This document shows, one piece after another, positions 1-9,602 of a stretch of DNA of 64,000 bases (position 1 is the first letter of the stretch; each line of letters starts with the position of its first letter). The position numbers and the translations under genes were made by a program. The notes under the pieces were generated by a model that worked only from the letters and a program-made list of their open reading frames with translations, did not search any database and was not told where the DNA came from. The stretch is from Roseithermus sacchariphilus (GTDB taxonomy: Bacteria > Bacteroidota > Rhodothermia > Rhodothermales > MEBIC09517): assembly GCA_003285105.1 (NCBI GenBank), contig CP030158.1, forward strand, positions 3,578,664-3,642,663, given 5' to 3'.

Positions 1-696
1 CTCTCGGCCGCCAGCGGGTTGCACCTGCTCACGAACACCGGCTTCTACGGCGCCCGCAACGATCAGCACCTGCCGCCCTTCGTCTTCACCGAAACGGCCG
101 ACGCCCTGGCGGCACGCTGGGTGCGCGAGTGGACGGACGGCATCGACGGGACCGGCATCCGCCCGGGGTTCATCAAGATCGGCGTGGATGGCGGGCCGCT
201 CTCCGACGTGGACCGCAAGCTGGTCCGGGCCGCCGCCCGCACGCATCGCCGCACCGGGTTGACGATCGCCGCCCACACCGGACCGGCCGTGCCGGCGTTC
301 GAGCAACTGGAGGTCCTGGCCGAGGAAGGCATCTCGGCCTCGGCCTGGATCTGGACGCACGCGCAGAACGAGCACGACCCCGCCCACCACGTCGCCGCCG
401 CCCGACGCGGGGCATGGGTGGCGTTCGACGGCGTCGCCCCGGCGTCGCTGGAACGGCACGTCGCCCTGGTGCGGACGATGAAAGACCACGACCTGCTGGA
501 CCGCGTGCTGCTCTCGCAGGATGCCGGATGGTACCACGTGGGCGAACCCGGTGGCGGGGACATCCGCCCCTTCACGTTTTTCTTCACCGACTTCCTCCCC
601 GCCCTGCGCGCGGCGGGGCTGACCGAGGCGGACCTCACGCAACTGACCGTCACCAACCCCGCCCGCGCTTTCACCGTGCAGGTCCGCACCCGCTGA
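1..696 (+). CDS. Phosphotriesterase-family metal-dependent hydrolase, C-terminal part
   Basis: The gene is cut by the left window edge; the frame is open from base 1 and ends with TGA at 694-696, so about 231 residues of the C-terminal part are visible. It looks like the TIM-barrel phosphotriesterase/amidohydrolase family. Visible pieces are FIKIG (the lysine that bridges the two metals in this family), IAAHTG and WTHAQNE (metal-binding histidines) and LLSQDAGWY (the barrel-end aspartate). Members hydrolyse phosphoesters, lactones or related esters; the substrate cannot be read here. It lies 123 bp before a Tat-exported sugar isomerase-like gene. A TTG at 19 is only an internal codon, because the match to the family continues upstream of it. 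Confidence 0.8.
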   Translation, partial: LSAASGLHLLTNTGFYGARNDQHLPPFVFTETADALAARWVREWTDGIDGTGIRPGFIKIGVDGGPLSDVDRKLVRAAARTHRRTGLTIAAHTGPAVPAFEQLEVLAEEGISASAWIWTHAQNEHDPAHHVAAARRGAWVAFDGVAPASLERHVALVRTMKDHDLLDRVLLSQDAGWYHVGEPGGGDIRPFTFFFTDFLPALRAAGLTEADLTQLTVTNPARAFTVQVRTR

Positions 697-819
697 TCGC
701 CCCTCCCTGCCATGCCAGAGGAAAAACAGTACTGAGGGAAGGAAAACAGCGGTCGAGGTTCACCGGCGTTGCGTCTCCTCCACGTACGATCCACCTCCAA
801 CCACCGTCGTCACCTGCCC

Positions 820-1767
820 ATGCCCCGATCCCTCCTGAGCCGTCGCGACTTCACCCGCACGCTGGCCGCTGCGGGGCTCGGTCTGCCGCTGGCCGCCCGT
901 GCGCCGCAATCCCCGGATCGCCCCCATCCGGCGCGCCCACCCCTCTGCATCTTCTCGAAGCACCTGCAATGGCTCCGCTACGACGAGATGGCCGATGTGG
1001 CCGCCGAGATCGGTTTCGACGGGGTGGACCTGACCGTGCGTCCCGGCGGGCACGTGCGCCCCGGGCGCGTGGAGGACGACCTGCCGCGGGCCGTGGAAGC
1101 CGTCCGCCGCGCCGGGCTGGAGGTTCCCCTGATGACCACCGCCATCACCGACCCGGACGCCCCGGACACCGTAGCCATCCTGCACACCGCGCAGCAACTC
1201 GGCATCACCCACTACCGCCTGGGCTATCTGCGCTATGACGACGACCTCGGCGTGGCCGGCACCCTCGACGCGCTGCGCCCCCGCCTTCGGGACCTTGCTG
1301 CCCTGAACGCCGAATACGGCCTCCACGGCGCCTACCAGAATCACAGCGGCACCCGCGTGGGCGGGCCGGTCTGGGACCTCTGGCTCCTGCTCGACGGCCT
1401 CGACCCCCGCTGGATCGGATGCCAGTACGACGTGCGCCACGCCACCGTCGAGGGCGGCACGGCCTGGCCGCTGAGCCTGAAGCTCCTCCACCGCTACATC
1501 CGTACGACGGCGATCAAGGACTTCACCTGGGAGGTCCGCGGCCGTCGTGCCCGCATCCGGGACGTCCCCCTCGGCGACGGCATCGTCGACTTCAATCACT
1601 ACTTTAACCTGGTCCGAGAACTGGGCCTGTCCGGGCCGATCTCGCTCCATCTGGAGTACGACCTGCCCGAACCGCCCGATACGGCCGAGCGTCGCCGGCA
1701 GACCATCGCCGTCATGCGGCGCGACCTCGCCACCCTGCGTGCCTACCTGGACGACGCCGGCCTTTGA
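820..1767 (+). CDS. Tat-exported sugar phosphate isomerase/epimerase-like TIM-barrel protein
   Basis: 315 residues. The ATG at 820 is chosen because it opens a short basic N-terminus with a twin-arginine motif (SRRDFTRTLAAAGLGL, residues about 6-21); the frame extends upstream to 769 but would bury the signal. The rest matches the xylose-isomerase-like/AP-endonuclease-2 TIM barrel: IFSKHLQW at the first strand, GFDGVDLTVRP, YQNHSG, CQYDVRHA and IKDFTW. In this family those strand ends hold a divalent metal and the sugar. Export by Tat suggests a folded, metal-loaded periplasmic enzyme acting on free sugars or sugar acids rather than phosphates. Substrate unknown. Confidence 0.82.
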   Translation: MPRSLLSRRDFTRTLAAAGLGLPLAARAPQSPDRPHPARPPLCIFSKHLQWLRYDEMADVAAEIGFDGVDLTVRPGGHVRPGRVEDDLPRAVEAVRRAGLEVPLMTTAITDPDAPDTVAILHTAQQLGITHYRLGYLRYDDDLGVAGTLDALRPRLRDLAALNAEYGLHGAYQNHSGTRVGGPVWDLWLLLDGLDPRWIGCQYDVRHATVEGGTAWPLSLKLLHRYIRTTAIKDFTWEVRGRRARIRDVPLGDGIVDFNHYFNLVRELGLSGPISLHLEYDLPEPPDTAERRRQTIAVMRRDLATLRAYLDDAGL

Positions 1768-1843
1768 GCGCCGGGAACGCTCCGGCCCGTCCGGGCTTAC
1801 CGGAGTGCGTGATTCCCGTGGCCCCTGTGTGTATTCCCTGCCT

Positions 1844-2845
1844 ATGCCTGTGTTGACGTGTTCGTCTCGCTGCCGTCCGCTCGCCGCGTGCCGGGCCGCC
1901 GGCTTCGTCGGCTTTCTGCTGCTGTTGCTCTCGGGCTGCGGGGGGTCGAGCGCCGACGGCGGCGGGGCGGCCTACCGCATCGCCGTCGTCCCCGGGGCGG
2001 GGGACGCGGCCTTCTGGGCAGAGGTCCGGGCCGGGGCCGAAGCAGCGGCCGCCGACCTCGGCGATGTGGCCGTCGAGTGGATGGCCCCGGCGAACGAGGA
2101 CGACGTGGGCGGGCAGATCGCCGCCGTCGAAGCGGCGACGGAGGCCGGGGTGGACGCGCTGGTGGTGGCGCCGCTCGATCCAGAGGCCCTCGTGCCGGCG
2201 CTGGAGACGGCCGGCGGGCGGGGCGTCTCGGTGGTCACGATCCAGACACGCCCGGAGCCGCCCGTCGGGGTGACGCACATCGCCCTGGATGAGCGTGAGG
2301 CGGGGCGGCAGGCGGCTGAGCTGCTGGCCGCGGCGCTGGGCGGCGAGGGGCGCGTGGCGCTGCTGTCGTTCACCAGCGCCACGAACACGGCGCTCGAACG
2401 GGAAGAGGGCTTCCGTGAGGGGCTGGCCCGCCATCCGGGGCTGACCCTGGTGGCCGAGCAATACGCCGCGCGCGACGTCGCCGTCGCGGCCGGGGTCACC
2501 GAAGACATCCTCACGGCCCGGCCGGACCTCGACGGGCTTTTCGCCGCCGACGGGCCGGCCACCCGCGGCGCGGCCCGCGCGCTGCACACCCGTGGGCTCC
2601 AGGATCAGGTGGCTCTCGTCGGCGTCGATGCCTCCCCGCAGGCGCAGGACGACCTGCACGCCGGGCTGCTCTATGGCCTGATTGTCCCGGACGGCTTCGA
2701 GGTGGGGTATCAGGGCATCCAGCAGGCGCGGCGGGCTCGCCGTGGCGAGGCCGTGCCGGAGGTGATTACCTGCGGCCTCACCATCCTCACCCGGGACCAG
2801 CCCGTCGCCGCTCGGCCCGAACGGCGGCTACAACCCACCTCCTGA
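1844..2845 (+). CDS. Sugar-binding periplasmic-type lipoprotein (RbsB-like)
   Basis: 333 residues from the ATG at 1844. The N-terminus is a lipoprotein signal ([14 protein letters not shown]) with the lipid-accepting cysteine at about residue 29. The remainder is a periplasmic binding protein of the ribose/galactose class (Peripla_BP_4): [20 protein letters not shown] at the start of lobe 1, [11 protein letters not shown], then [15 protein letters not shown] and VALVGVDAS in lobe 2. Such proteins deliver monosaccharides to an ABC importer or sense them. No ABC ATPase or permease gene lies nearby, so the partner is elsewhere or the protein has a sensing or capture role. It sits between a sugar-epimerase-like gene and an inositol-phosphatase-like gene. 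Confidence 0.85.
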   Translation: MPVLTCSSRCRPLAACRAAGFVGFLLLLLSGCGGSSADGGGAAYRIAVVPGAGDAAFWAEVRAGAEAAAADLGDVAVEWMAPANEDDVGGQIAAVEAATEAGVDALVVAPLDPEALVPALETAGGRGVSVVTIQTRPEPPVGVTHIALDEREAGRQAAELLAAALGGEGRVALLSFTSATNTALEREEGFREGLARHPGLTLVAEQYAARDVAVAAGVTEDILTARPDLDGLFAADGPATRGAARALHTRGLQDQVALVGVDASPQAQDDLHAGLLYGLIVPDGFEVGYQGIQQARRARRGEAVPEVITCGLTILTRDQPVAARPERRLQPTS

Positions 2846-2888
2846 CCGGCGCTGCCCCTCCCACGCCCTGCCACCTCTGCCCGATGCC

Positions 2889-3899
2889 ATGACCGACCCG
2901 GCCAGCCTGCTGCCGCTCCTACGCCGCCTGCACGACCAGATCCGCGACGCCGTCGTCGCACGATGCGAGACGACGGACCCCGTCGCGCTGGCGCAGGTCA
3001 GCGACGACACCCCGGAGGACACGATCTACGCCATCGACCGGGTGAGCGAGGACACTCTGATCCGCTTCTTCGAGCGCGAGATCGCGCCGCACGGTCCCAT
3101 CGTGCTGATCGCCGAGGGGCTGCCCGAGGCGTCCCTGGTGCTCCCCCGCGGCCGGGCCGAGGCCGAAGCCCGGTGGCGCATCATCGTCGACCCCATCGAC
3201 GGCACGCGCGGGTTGATGTATCAGAAGCGAAGCGCCTGGATCCTCACGGGCGTGGCCCCCAACCGCGGCCCGGCCACGACCCTGGCCGACATCGAACTGG
3301 CCCTCCAGACCGAGATCCCGCTCGTCAAGCAGCACCTGTGCGACGTGCTCTGGGCACGCCGCGGGGGTGGCGCCCGGGCGAGGCGCGTCAACCGGCTCAC
3401 CGGGGAGGAAACCCCGATCCCGCTGCGGCCCTCGGCAGCCACGGATCTGGCCCAGGGCTTCGCGTCCGTCACCCGCTTCTTCCCCGGCGGGCGCGACGTG
3501 CTGGCGGCGCTGGACGACGCGCTCGCGCAACAGCTGCTGGGCATCCCGCCGGCCGGCAAAGCGCTCTGTTTCGAGGATCAGTACCTCTGCACCGGGGGGC
3601 AGCTCCATGCGCTGGCGAGCGGGCAGGATCGTTTTCTGGCCGACCTCCGCCCGCTGCTGGTGCCCGTCCTCGCCCGGCGGGGCTGGCCGGCACCCATGTG
3701 CTGCCACCCCTACGACGTGTGCACCGAACTCATCGCCCGAGAGGCCGGCGTCCTCGTCACCGACCCGGCCGGACGCCCCCTGCAGGCCCCGCTCACGACC
3801 GACCACGACGTGGCCTGGATAGGCTATGCCAATGCCGCCCTCCGGCGCTCCATCGAACCGGTCCTCCAGCGGTTGCTGGCCGAGCACGGCCTGTGCTGA
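2889..3899 (+). CDS. Inositol monophosphatase family protein
   Basis: 336 residues. The hallmark of the lithium-sensitive phosphatase superfamily is present as DPIDGT at residues 101-106, which supplies metal-binding aspartates, and an upstream acidic residue is seen as IAEG (E76). The C-terminal region [19 protein letters not shown] corresponds to the glycine-rich/AG end of the fold. The C-terminal WD motif typical of inositol monophosphatase is not obvious (YDVCTE is in its place), so the substrate is uncertain; fructose-1,6-bisphosphatase or PAP phosphatase relatives are also possible. The protein is cytoplasmic, with no signal peptide. It lies 43 bp after the binding-lipoprotein gene and 50 bp before the GH92 gene, probably in one transcript. 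Confidence 0.75.
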   Translation: MTDPASLLPLLRRLHDQIRDAVVARCETTDPVALAQVSDDTPEDTIYAIDRVSEDTLIRFFEREIAPHGPIVLIAEGLPEASLVLPRGRAEAEARWRIIVDPIDGTRGLMYQKRSAWILTGVAPNRGPATTLADIELALQTEIPLVKQHLCDVLWARRGGGARARRVNRLTGEETPIPLRPSAATDLAQGFASVTRFFPGGRDVLAALDDALAQQLLGIPPAGKALCFEDQYLCTGGQLHALASGQDRFLADLRPLLVPVLARRGWPAPMCCHPYDVCTELIAREAGVLVTDPAGRPLQAPLTTDHDVAWIGYANAALRRSIEPVLQRLLAEHGLC

Positions 3900-3949
3900 C
3901 CCCGCCACCTCTGCCTGTTCCCCCTTCTTCCAGAGATCCCCTTCGGCCC

Positions 3950-6268
3950 ATGCCTCCCCGACTCATCTGGCTCCTTCTCGTCCTGTGCCTGCCGGCGTGC
4001 CGTCCGGGTCCCTCCCCGAAGCTCGTCGAGCGGCCGGTCGACCGGGTGGACCCGCGCATCGGCACCGGCACCGCCACGACCCCGGCCGCCCTGCGCCACA
4101 GCGAGGCGGACAACGAACCCCGCGGGCAGACCGTCCCGTCCGTGGGGGTCCCCCACGGGATGACGTCGTGGACTCCGCAGACGCGTGCCACGGAGCAGAA
4201 ATGCCTCGCTCCGTACTATGCCGGAGACGAGCGTATCCAGGGGTTCCGCGGGAGCCACTGGATGAGCGGCTCCTGCACGCAGGACTACGGCAGCGTGACG
4301 CTGATGCCGATGACCGGCACGCCGGTGGCCGACCCCGAGGCCCGGTCCTCGGCCTTCGAGCAGGAGACGGCCACGCCCGCGTATTACGCCGTCAGCCTGA
4401 CCGATACCGACATCCGTGCGGAGGTGACCGCGACGAACCGGGCCGGGGTGTTGCGCTTCACGTTCCGGGGTCCCGGCCCGGCCTTCATCGTGATCGAGCC
4501 CAACAGCGACGAGGGCGTCGGAACCGTGCAGATCGACCCCGAGCGGCAGATGGTGGTCGGCAGCAACCCGGTGCACCGGATCTACCAGGGATGGGGAGAG
4601 CCGGCCGGCTTCAGCGGGCACTTCGCCGCCGTCTTCGACCGCCCCTTCGCGGCCTTCGGCGTGTGGCGCGGTATGCAACGGCAGGACGGCGAGACCACGG
4701 CCACCGGCGATTCGTCGGCGGTTCGGGCCTACGTGCGGTTCGACCTGGCGCCCGGCGAGGTGGTCCACGTGCGCATCGGCACGTCGTTCACCGGCATCGA
4801 CGGCGCCCTCCGCAACCTGGACGCCGAGATGCCGGAGGTCGATTTCGAGCGAACCCGCCGCCGGGCCGAGGCCGCCTGGAACACCCTGCTGGGCCGTGCG
4901 CAGGTCTCCGGCGGCCCGGCCGGTGCGGACACGCTCTTCTACACCGCGCTCTATCACGCCCTGCTCCTGCCGCGCACCTTCAGCGACGTGGACGGAGCCT
5001 ACCCGCGCTTCGCCGGCGGCGCGGCCCTCGAACGAGCCAGCGGGTTCACGTACTACGCCGACTTCTCCGTGTGGGACACCTTCCGCGCGGTCCACCCGCT
5101 GCTGATCCTCCTCGCCCCCGACGCCGCGCTGGACATGGTCCGCTCGCTCGTCGCCAAAGGCCGCCAGGGCGGCTGGCTGCCCATCTTCCCCGCCTGGAAC
5201 AGCTACACCTCCGCGATGATCGGCGACCACGTCCTCTCCATCATCGCCGATGCCTACCTCAAGGGCCTGACCGACTTCGACGCCGAGGCCGCCTATGCGC
5301 TGATGCGGCAGAACGCCACCACCTCGCCGGACTCGGCGGCCTATCTCGACGGCAAGGGCCGCCGGGCGCTGGCCTCCTACCTCCGCCACGGCTACGTGCC
5401 CCTCGACGACCCGGTGCGGGAATCCTTCCACCAGCAGGAGCAGGTGTCCCGGACGCTCGAATACGCCTACGACGACTTCGCCCTGGGGCAGCTCGCCGCG
5501 GCGCTGGGCCGGCCGGCCGATGCGCGGCGGTTCTGGGACCGCGCCGGGAACTACCGCCACGTCTTCGACCCCACCGTCGGCTTCGTCCGTGGACGGTATG
5601 CCGACGGCTCCTGGGCCGAGCCCTTCGACCCGGCGGAGCGGGCCCCGTACATCACCGAAGGCTCGCCCTGGCACTACACCTGGTACGTGCCCCACGACGT
5701 CCAGGGCCTCATCCGGCTCATGGGCGGACGCGACGCCTTCATCGCCCGGCTGGACACGCTCTTCGAAGCGGGCCACTACTGGCACGGCAACGAACCGGGC
5801 CATCACATCCCCTACCTCTACGCCTATGCCGGCGCCCCGTGGAAGACGCAGCAGCGGGTCCGCGAGATCATGGCGGCCGAGTACGGCCCCGGCCCCGGCG
5901 GGCTCAGCGGCAACGACGATGCCGGGCAGATGTCGGCCTGGTTCGTCTTCTCGGCGCTCGGGCTGTATCCCGTCAGCCCCGGCTGGCCCTACTACGTGCT
6001 CGGCAGCCCGCTCTTCGAGACGGCCCGCCTGGAGGTCGGCGACGGGCGGACGTTCACGATCCGCGCCGAGGGCGTCTCGGACACGCATCGCTTCATCCAG
6101 GCCGCCACGCTGAACGGACGGCGGTACGACCGCCCGTGGATCGACCACGGCGTGCTCACGGCCGGCGGCGAACTGGTGCTGACGATGGGGCCGCAACCGA
6201 ACCCGGCCTGGGGCGCGGACCCCGCCCTGGCCCCGCCGACGATGACGCTGATCGACTCCGTGCCGTGA
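3950..6268 (+). CDS. GH92 family alpha-mannosidase, lipoprotein
   Basis: 772 residues. ATG at 3950 gives a lipoprotein signal (WLLLVLCLPACRPG). The protein matches the full length of the GH92 family of calcium-dependent exo-alpha-mannosidases: RIGTGT and VGVPHGMTSWTPQT in the N-terminal beta domain, QGFRGSHWMSG, the general-acid region TEGSPWHYTWYVPHD, and the diagnostic GNDDAGQMSAWFVFSALG starting near residue 654, whose acidic pair belongs to the catalytic base region. The family removes terminal mannose from glycoproteins and mannans with inversion. A lipid anchor places it on the outside of the inner membrane or at the outer membrane. No other mannan enzyme is adjacent. The linkage preference (1,2, 1,3 or other) cannot be told from sequence. 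Confidence 0.92.
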   Translation: MPPRLIWLLLVLCLPACRPGPSPKLVERPVDRVDPRIGTGTATTPAALRHSEADNEPRGQTVPSVGVPHGMTSWTPQTRATEQKCLAPYYAGDERIQGFRGSHWMSGSCTQDYGSVTLMPMTGTPVADPEARSSAFEQETATPAYYAVSLTDTDIRAEVTATNRAGVLRFTFRGPGPAFIVIEPNSDEGVGTVQIDPERQMVVGSNPVHRIYQGWGEPAGFSGHFAAVFDRPFAAFGVWRGMQRQDGETTATGDSSAVRAYVRFDLAPGEVVHVRIGTSFTGIDGALRNLDAEMPEVDFERTRRRAEAAWNTLLGRAQVSGGPAGADTLFYTALYHALLLPRTFSDVDGAYPRFAGGAALERASGFTYYADFSVWDTFRAVHPLLILLAPDAALDMVRSLVAKGRQGGWLPIFPAWNSYTSAMIGDHVLSIIADAYLKGLTDFDAEAAYALMRQNATTSPDSAAYLDGKGRRALASYLRHGYVPLDDPVRESFHQQEQVSRTLEYAYDDFALGQLAAALGRPADARRFWDRAGNYRHVFDPTVGFVRGRYADGSWAEPFDPAERAPYITEGSPWHYTWYVPHDVQGLIRLMGGRDAFIARLDTLFEAGHYWHGNEPGHHIPYLYAYAGAPWKTQQRVREIMAAEYGPGPGGLSGNDDAGQMSAWFVFSALGLYPVSPGWPYYVLGSPLFETARLEVGDGRTFTIRAEGVSDTHRFIQAATLNGRRYDRPWIDHGVLTAGGELVLTMGPQPNPAWGADPALAPPTMTLIDSVP

Positions 6269-6293
6269 CGCCGCCACAGTCCGGCTCTGCGAG

Positions 6294-6320
6294 CGTTCAT
6301 GACGCTACCGTGCCATTCGT
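6294..6320 (+). promoter_or_regulatory. Candidate operator, copy A, upstream of the first barrel gene
   Basis: CGTTCAT at 6294-6300 is followed 15 bp on by CGTGCC and TTCGT (6309-6320). The same parts, in the same order and at the same spacing, occur at 9438-9464 before the paralogous barrel gene. Inside this copy TTC[A/G]TGACGC appears twice with a 20-bp period (6297 and 6317), which fits a regulator binding the same face of the helix twice. It lies 152 bp upstream of the ATG at 6446. Binding is inferred only. Confidence 0.4.
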
Positions 6321-6445
6321 GACGCGGTCGTGAAGATTATGACAGCGGCCGCATCTGAACCGCACCCGGGCCGTTGATGCGGATAGAGACGTCCCTGCCA
6401 TCGAACGAGACGCTATCAGACCGGCCTCTGCGCGCCCGTGCTCCC

Positions 6446-9280
6446 ATGAAACGCCTGCTACTGCTACTGCTGCTCACGCTTCCGACCCTGGCGGTCTTCG
6501 CGCAACCGCGCCCGACCTACACGGTGACCGGCCGCGTCGTCGATGCCGAGGACCGAACGCCGCTGCCGGGCGTCAACGTCTGGCTCTGGCTCGCCGCGGA
6601 CTCGTCCCAGACCGACGCCGACGCCACCGACCCGCAGGGCACCTTCGTCCTGCAAACCCGCCAGACCGGGCTGTACCGGATCCGGCTCACCTACATCGGC
6701 TACGACCCCTACGTGGCAGACGTCCAGGTCGATAGCCTCACCAACTCGGTCGGCACGATTGCGCTGCACACGGGCACCTACGACATCGGCGAGGTGCTGG
6801 TCGAGAGCGTGCAGGAGCGCGTGCGGATGCGTGGCGATACGACCGTCTACAACGCCGACGCCTTCAAGGTCAACCCCAATGCCTCCGCCGAAGACCTCAT
6901 CGGCAAGATGCCGGGCGTCGTCGTCGGGCAGGACGGGACCGTCGAGGCACAGGGCGAGCAGGTCCAGCGCGTGATGGTCGACGGCCGCGAGTTCTTCGGG
7001 GGCGACCCGGCCGTAGCGCTACGCAACCTGCCGGCCGACGTCATCGAGAGCGTCGAGGTGTATGACCGCCAGAGCGATCAGGCACAGTTCACCGGGTTCA
7101 ACGACGGCAACACCGAGAAGACCATCAACATCGTCACACGGCCCGGCACGCGGAACGGGCAGTTCGGCAAGGTCTACGGCGGCTACGGCGACGACGCGCG
7201 CTACATCACCGGCGGCTCGGCCAACATCTTCGACGACGACCGCCGGATCTCGATCATCGGCCTGTCGAACAACATCAACCAGCAGAACTTCGCCTTCGAA
7301 GACCTGCTGGGCATGTCCGGCAACGGCGGCGGCCGGGGCGGACCGGGGATGCGCCGCGGCGGCGGAGGCGGGGGCGGCCGCTGGCGAGGCGGGGGCGATG
7401 GCTTCAACCCGCGCGACTTCCTCATCGGGCAGCAGAGCGGGATCAACCACACCACCTCCGTCGGGCTGAACTACAGCGACGAGATCGGCTCCCGGCTCAA
7501 GCTCAACGGCAGCTACTTCTTCAACCGGATGGCCAACGACAACGATGCCTTCCTGGACCGGGAGCTCTTCCTGCCCGACGCCGCGACGCAGCTCTACACG
7601 GAGACGACTCAGTCCACCAGCACGAACTACAACCATCGCCTCAACGCGCGGATCGAGTACACCATCGACGAAAACAACTCGCTCCTGATCCGTCCCCGCT
7701 TCAGCTTTCAGGACTACACCGCCACCAGCCGCCAGCAGGGCGTCAACGTCCTCGATGACGGCGACATGCTGAACCGATCGCTGAATGCCTATACCTCCTC
7801 CAATGCCGGCTACACCTCCTCCACGAGCGTGCTCTACCGGCACCGGTTCCCCCGCCGGGGTCGCACCCTCTCGGCCGAACTGGACCTCGGCCTGAACGAC
7901 CGCTGGGGCGACACCGACCAGCGCGCCGTCACCGAGTTCTACCACGACGACCTGGCCCCGGAGGACTCGACGTACGACCAGGAGATCGACAGCCAGACCG
8001 CCGGCCGGTCCATCGGCGTGGATCTGGACTACACCGAGCCCGTCGGCCAGCGGGGCCAGCTCCGGCTGAGCTACGAACCCTCCTACGGGCGGAACGTCTC
8101 CGACCGCCTGGCCTACGTGCAGGACCTCCAGACCGGCCGCTACACGCTCCTCGACCCGACCTTTTCGAGTCAGTTCGACAACGACGTCATCCGGCAACGG
8201 GGGGGCGCTACGTACCAGTTCCGCCAGGAAGACCGCTTCTCGCTCCAGGTGGGCCTGGAAGTCCAGCACGAACGGCTCCTGGGGGATCAGACGTATCCGG
8301 TGCCCTTCACGCTGGACCGCGCGTTCTTCAGCCTCCTGCCCGAGGTCGAGCTGGAATTCGAGTTCGGGGACGAGCTGGACCTCGACATCGACTACCGTAC
8401 GAGCACCAACACCCCGTCGGTGAGCCAGCTCCAGGACGTCATCGACAACACGAACCCGCTGTTCCTGACCACCGGCAACCCGGACCTGAAGCCCAGCTAC
8501 ACGCATGAGATCCGCCTGCGGGGCCGGCGGGGCAACTGGCGCGCCGGGCGGATGCTCTTCGCCTTCGCCAGCCTTTCCTACGAGCGCGACCCCATCGGCA
8601 CGGCCTCCCTGCTCGCCGTGCGGGACACCGTGCTGGCCCGCGGCGTGACGTTGCAGCAGGGCTCGCAGTTCTCCTACCCCGTCAACCTCAGCGACCCGAC
8701 GTTCCGAGCGCGCTCGTTCGTCGGGCTCGGACGGCCCTTCCCCCTGCTCAAGAGCAACCTGAACCTGCGGGGCGGGCTCTCTTACACCCGGTCGCCCGGC
8801 CTCATCAACGGCGCCGTCAACATGGCCTCGCAGTACGCCTTCAACGGCGGCCTCACCCTCGGCAGCAACATCAGCGAACGCCTCGACTTCACGGTCTCCT
8901 ACCGCGCCGATTACACCGTGGCCTCCAACTCGTTCTACACCCGCCTCGACGAGAACTACTTCCGGCACGACGCGGGGCTGCGTTTTGCCTGGCTGCCCGT
9001 GGGCGGGCTGGTGATCGAAACGAGCCTTTCCTACAACGACTACGTGGGGCTCGACGAGGAACTCTACCCGACGACCTTCATCGTCAATGCCGGCCTCGGC
9101 TACCAGTTCATGCAGCAGGACGCCGCCGAGGTGAAGCTGGTCGTGGGCGACCTCTTCAACCAGGACACGGGCGTCAGCCGGAGCATCACGGAGATGTACG
9201 TGCAGGACACCCGCACCCAGGTGCTCGGCCGGTACGTGTTGCTGAACCTCAGCTACAAGTTCCGCAACTTCGGCCTGTAG
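6446..9280 (+). CDS. TonB-dependent-receptor-like outer-membrane barrel protein
   Basis: 944 residues. ATG at 6446 opens a clear signal peptide (RLLLLLLLTLPTLAVFAQ). Next is a carboxypeptidase-regulatory-like beta-sandwich (YTVTGRVVDAEDRTPLPGVN, residues about 25-110), then a plug-like region (DLIGKMPGVVVGQDGTVEAQ; VDGREFFGGDP; ESVEVYDRQSDQAQFTGFND), and a long beta-barrel ending LLNLSYKFRNFGL, a typical aromatic outer-membrane terminus. This is the OMP_b-brl_3 group of Bacteroidota. A glycine/arginine-rich stretch of about 35 residues (near 292-325) interrupts the early barrel. There is no SusD partner next to it, so a glycan SusCD role is not supported. Paralogue of the gene at 9603. Confidence 0.88.
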   Translation: MKRLLLLLLLTLPTLAVFAQPRPTYTVTGRVVDAEDRTPLPGVNVWLWLAADSSQTDADATDPQGTFVLQTRQTGLYRIRLTYIGYDPYVADVQVDSLTNSVGTIALHTGTYDIGEVLVESVQERVRMRGDTTVYNADAFKVNPNASAEDLIGKMPGVVVGQDGTVEAQGEQVQRVMVDGREFFGGDPAVALRNLPADVIESVEVYDRQSDQAQFTGFNDGNTEKTINIVTRPGTRNGQFGKVYGGYGDDARYITGGSANIFDDDRRISIIGLSNNINQQNFAFEDLLGMSGNGGGRGGPGMRRGGGGGGGRWRGGGDGFNPRDFLIGQQSGINHTTSVGLNYSDEIGSRLKLNGSYFFNRMANDNDAFLDRELFLPDAATQLYTETTQSTSTNYNHRLNARIEYTIDENNSLLIRPRFSFQDYTATSRQQGVNVLDDGDMLNRSLNAYTSSNAGYTSSTSVLYRHRFPRRGRTLSAELDLGLNDRWGDTDQRAVTEFYHDDLAPEDSTYDQEIDSQTAGRSIGVDLDYTEPVGQRGQLRLSYEPSYGRNVSDRLAYVQDLQTGRYTLLDPTFSSQFDNDVIRQRGGATYQFRQEDRFSLQVGLEVQHERLLGDQTYPVPFTLDRAFFSLLPEVELEFEFGDELDLDIDYRTSTNTPSVSQLQDVIDNTNPLFLTTGNPDLKPSYTHEIRLRGRRGNWRAGRMLFAFASLSYERDPIGTASLLAVRDTVLARGVTLQQGSQFSYPVNLSDPTFRARSFVGLGRPFPLLKSNLNLRGGLSYTRSPGLINGAVNMASQYAFNGGLTLGSNISERLDFTVSYRADYTVASNSFYTRLDENYFRHDAGLRFAWLPVGGLVIETSLSYNDYVGLDEELYPTTFIVNAGLGYQFMQQDAAEVKLVVGDLFNQDTGVSRSITEMYVQDTRTQVLGRYVLLNLSYKFRNFGL

Positions 9281-9329
9281 CGCCGCCCTCCCCTCTCTTC
9301 CCGCGGGAAGATCCACCGCTCCCCGCCGC

Positions 9330-9368
9330 GAAGCCCTTTCCTCCGGAGCGTCTCCGGGAGAGGGCTTT
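9330..9368 (+). terminator. Hairpin terminator after the first barrel gene
   Basis: AAGCCCTTTCCTCCGGAG (from 9331) pairs with CTCCGGGAGAGGGCTTT (9351-9367) around a one- to three-base loop with small bulges. It starts about 50 bp after the stop at 9280. The tail has TTT and a later TTTC but no long U run, a weak but common form in high-GC genomes. The rest of the 322-bp gap 9281-9602 holds the regulatory element at 9438 and no other recognisable feature. Confidence 0.6.
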
Positions 9369-9437
9369 GCGGTTTCAGGAGGGTGCCTCGCCGGGCTCAC
9401 GCTGCCGGGATCCGGGCAGCCCTCCCCCATTCGGTGC

Positions 9438-9464
9438 CGTTCATTTCATCCACGTGCCGTTCGT
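9438..9464 (+). promoter_or_regulatory. Candidate operator, copy B, upstream of the second barrel gene
   Basis: CGTTCAT (9438-9444), eight bases, CGTGCC (9453-9458), one base, TTCGT: the same bipartite layout as at 6294-6320. Here GTGCCGTTC occurs twice with a 20-bp period (9434 and 9454). It lies 165 bp before the ATG at 9603, so position and spacing are both conserved between the two paralogous genes. Candidate site for a shared regulator. Confidence 0.4.
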
Positions 9465-9602
9465 CGATTCGGTTGAATCCGGGACACGGAGCCCACGATA
9501 AGAGCGGGCAGACGCTGCTTCCGCATCGTCCGCTGCATGGTGTCCTTCCATGCTGACCTTCGACGAATCTACGCGATCCTTCTCTTGCATCCTTCTCTTG
9601 CC

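Noticed and set aside
3824-6277. An 817-codon open frame on the minus strand opposite the GH92 gene
   Set aside because: It is a shadow caused by high GC. The + strand frame has full GH92 motifs and the minus frame shows no domain or signal.
7019-9430. An 803-codon open frame on the minus strand opposite the first barrel gene
   Set aside because: Same GC shadow effect; composition is Val/Gly/Asp-rich with no recognisable family, and the + strand gene is certain.
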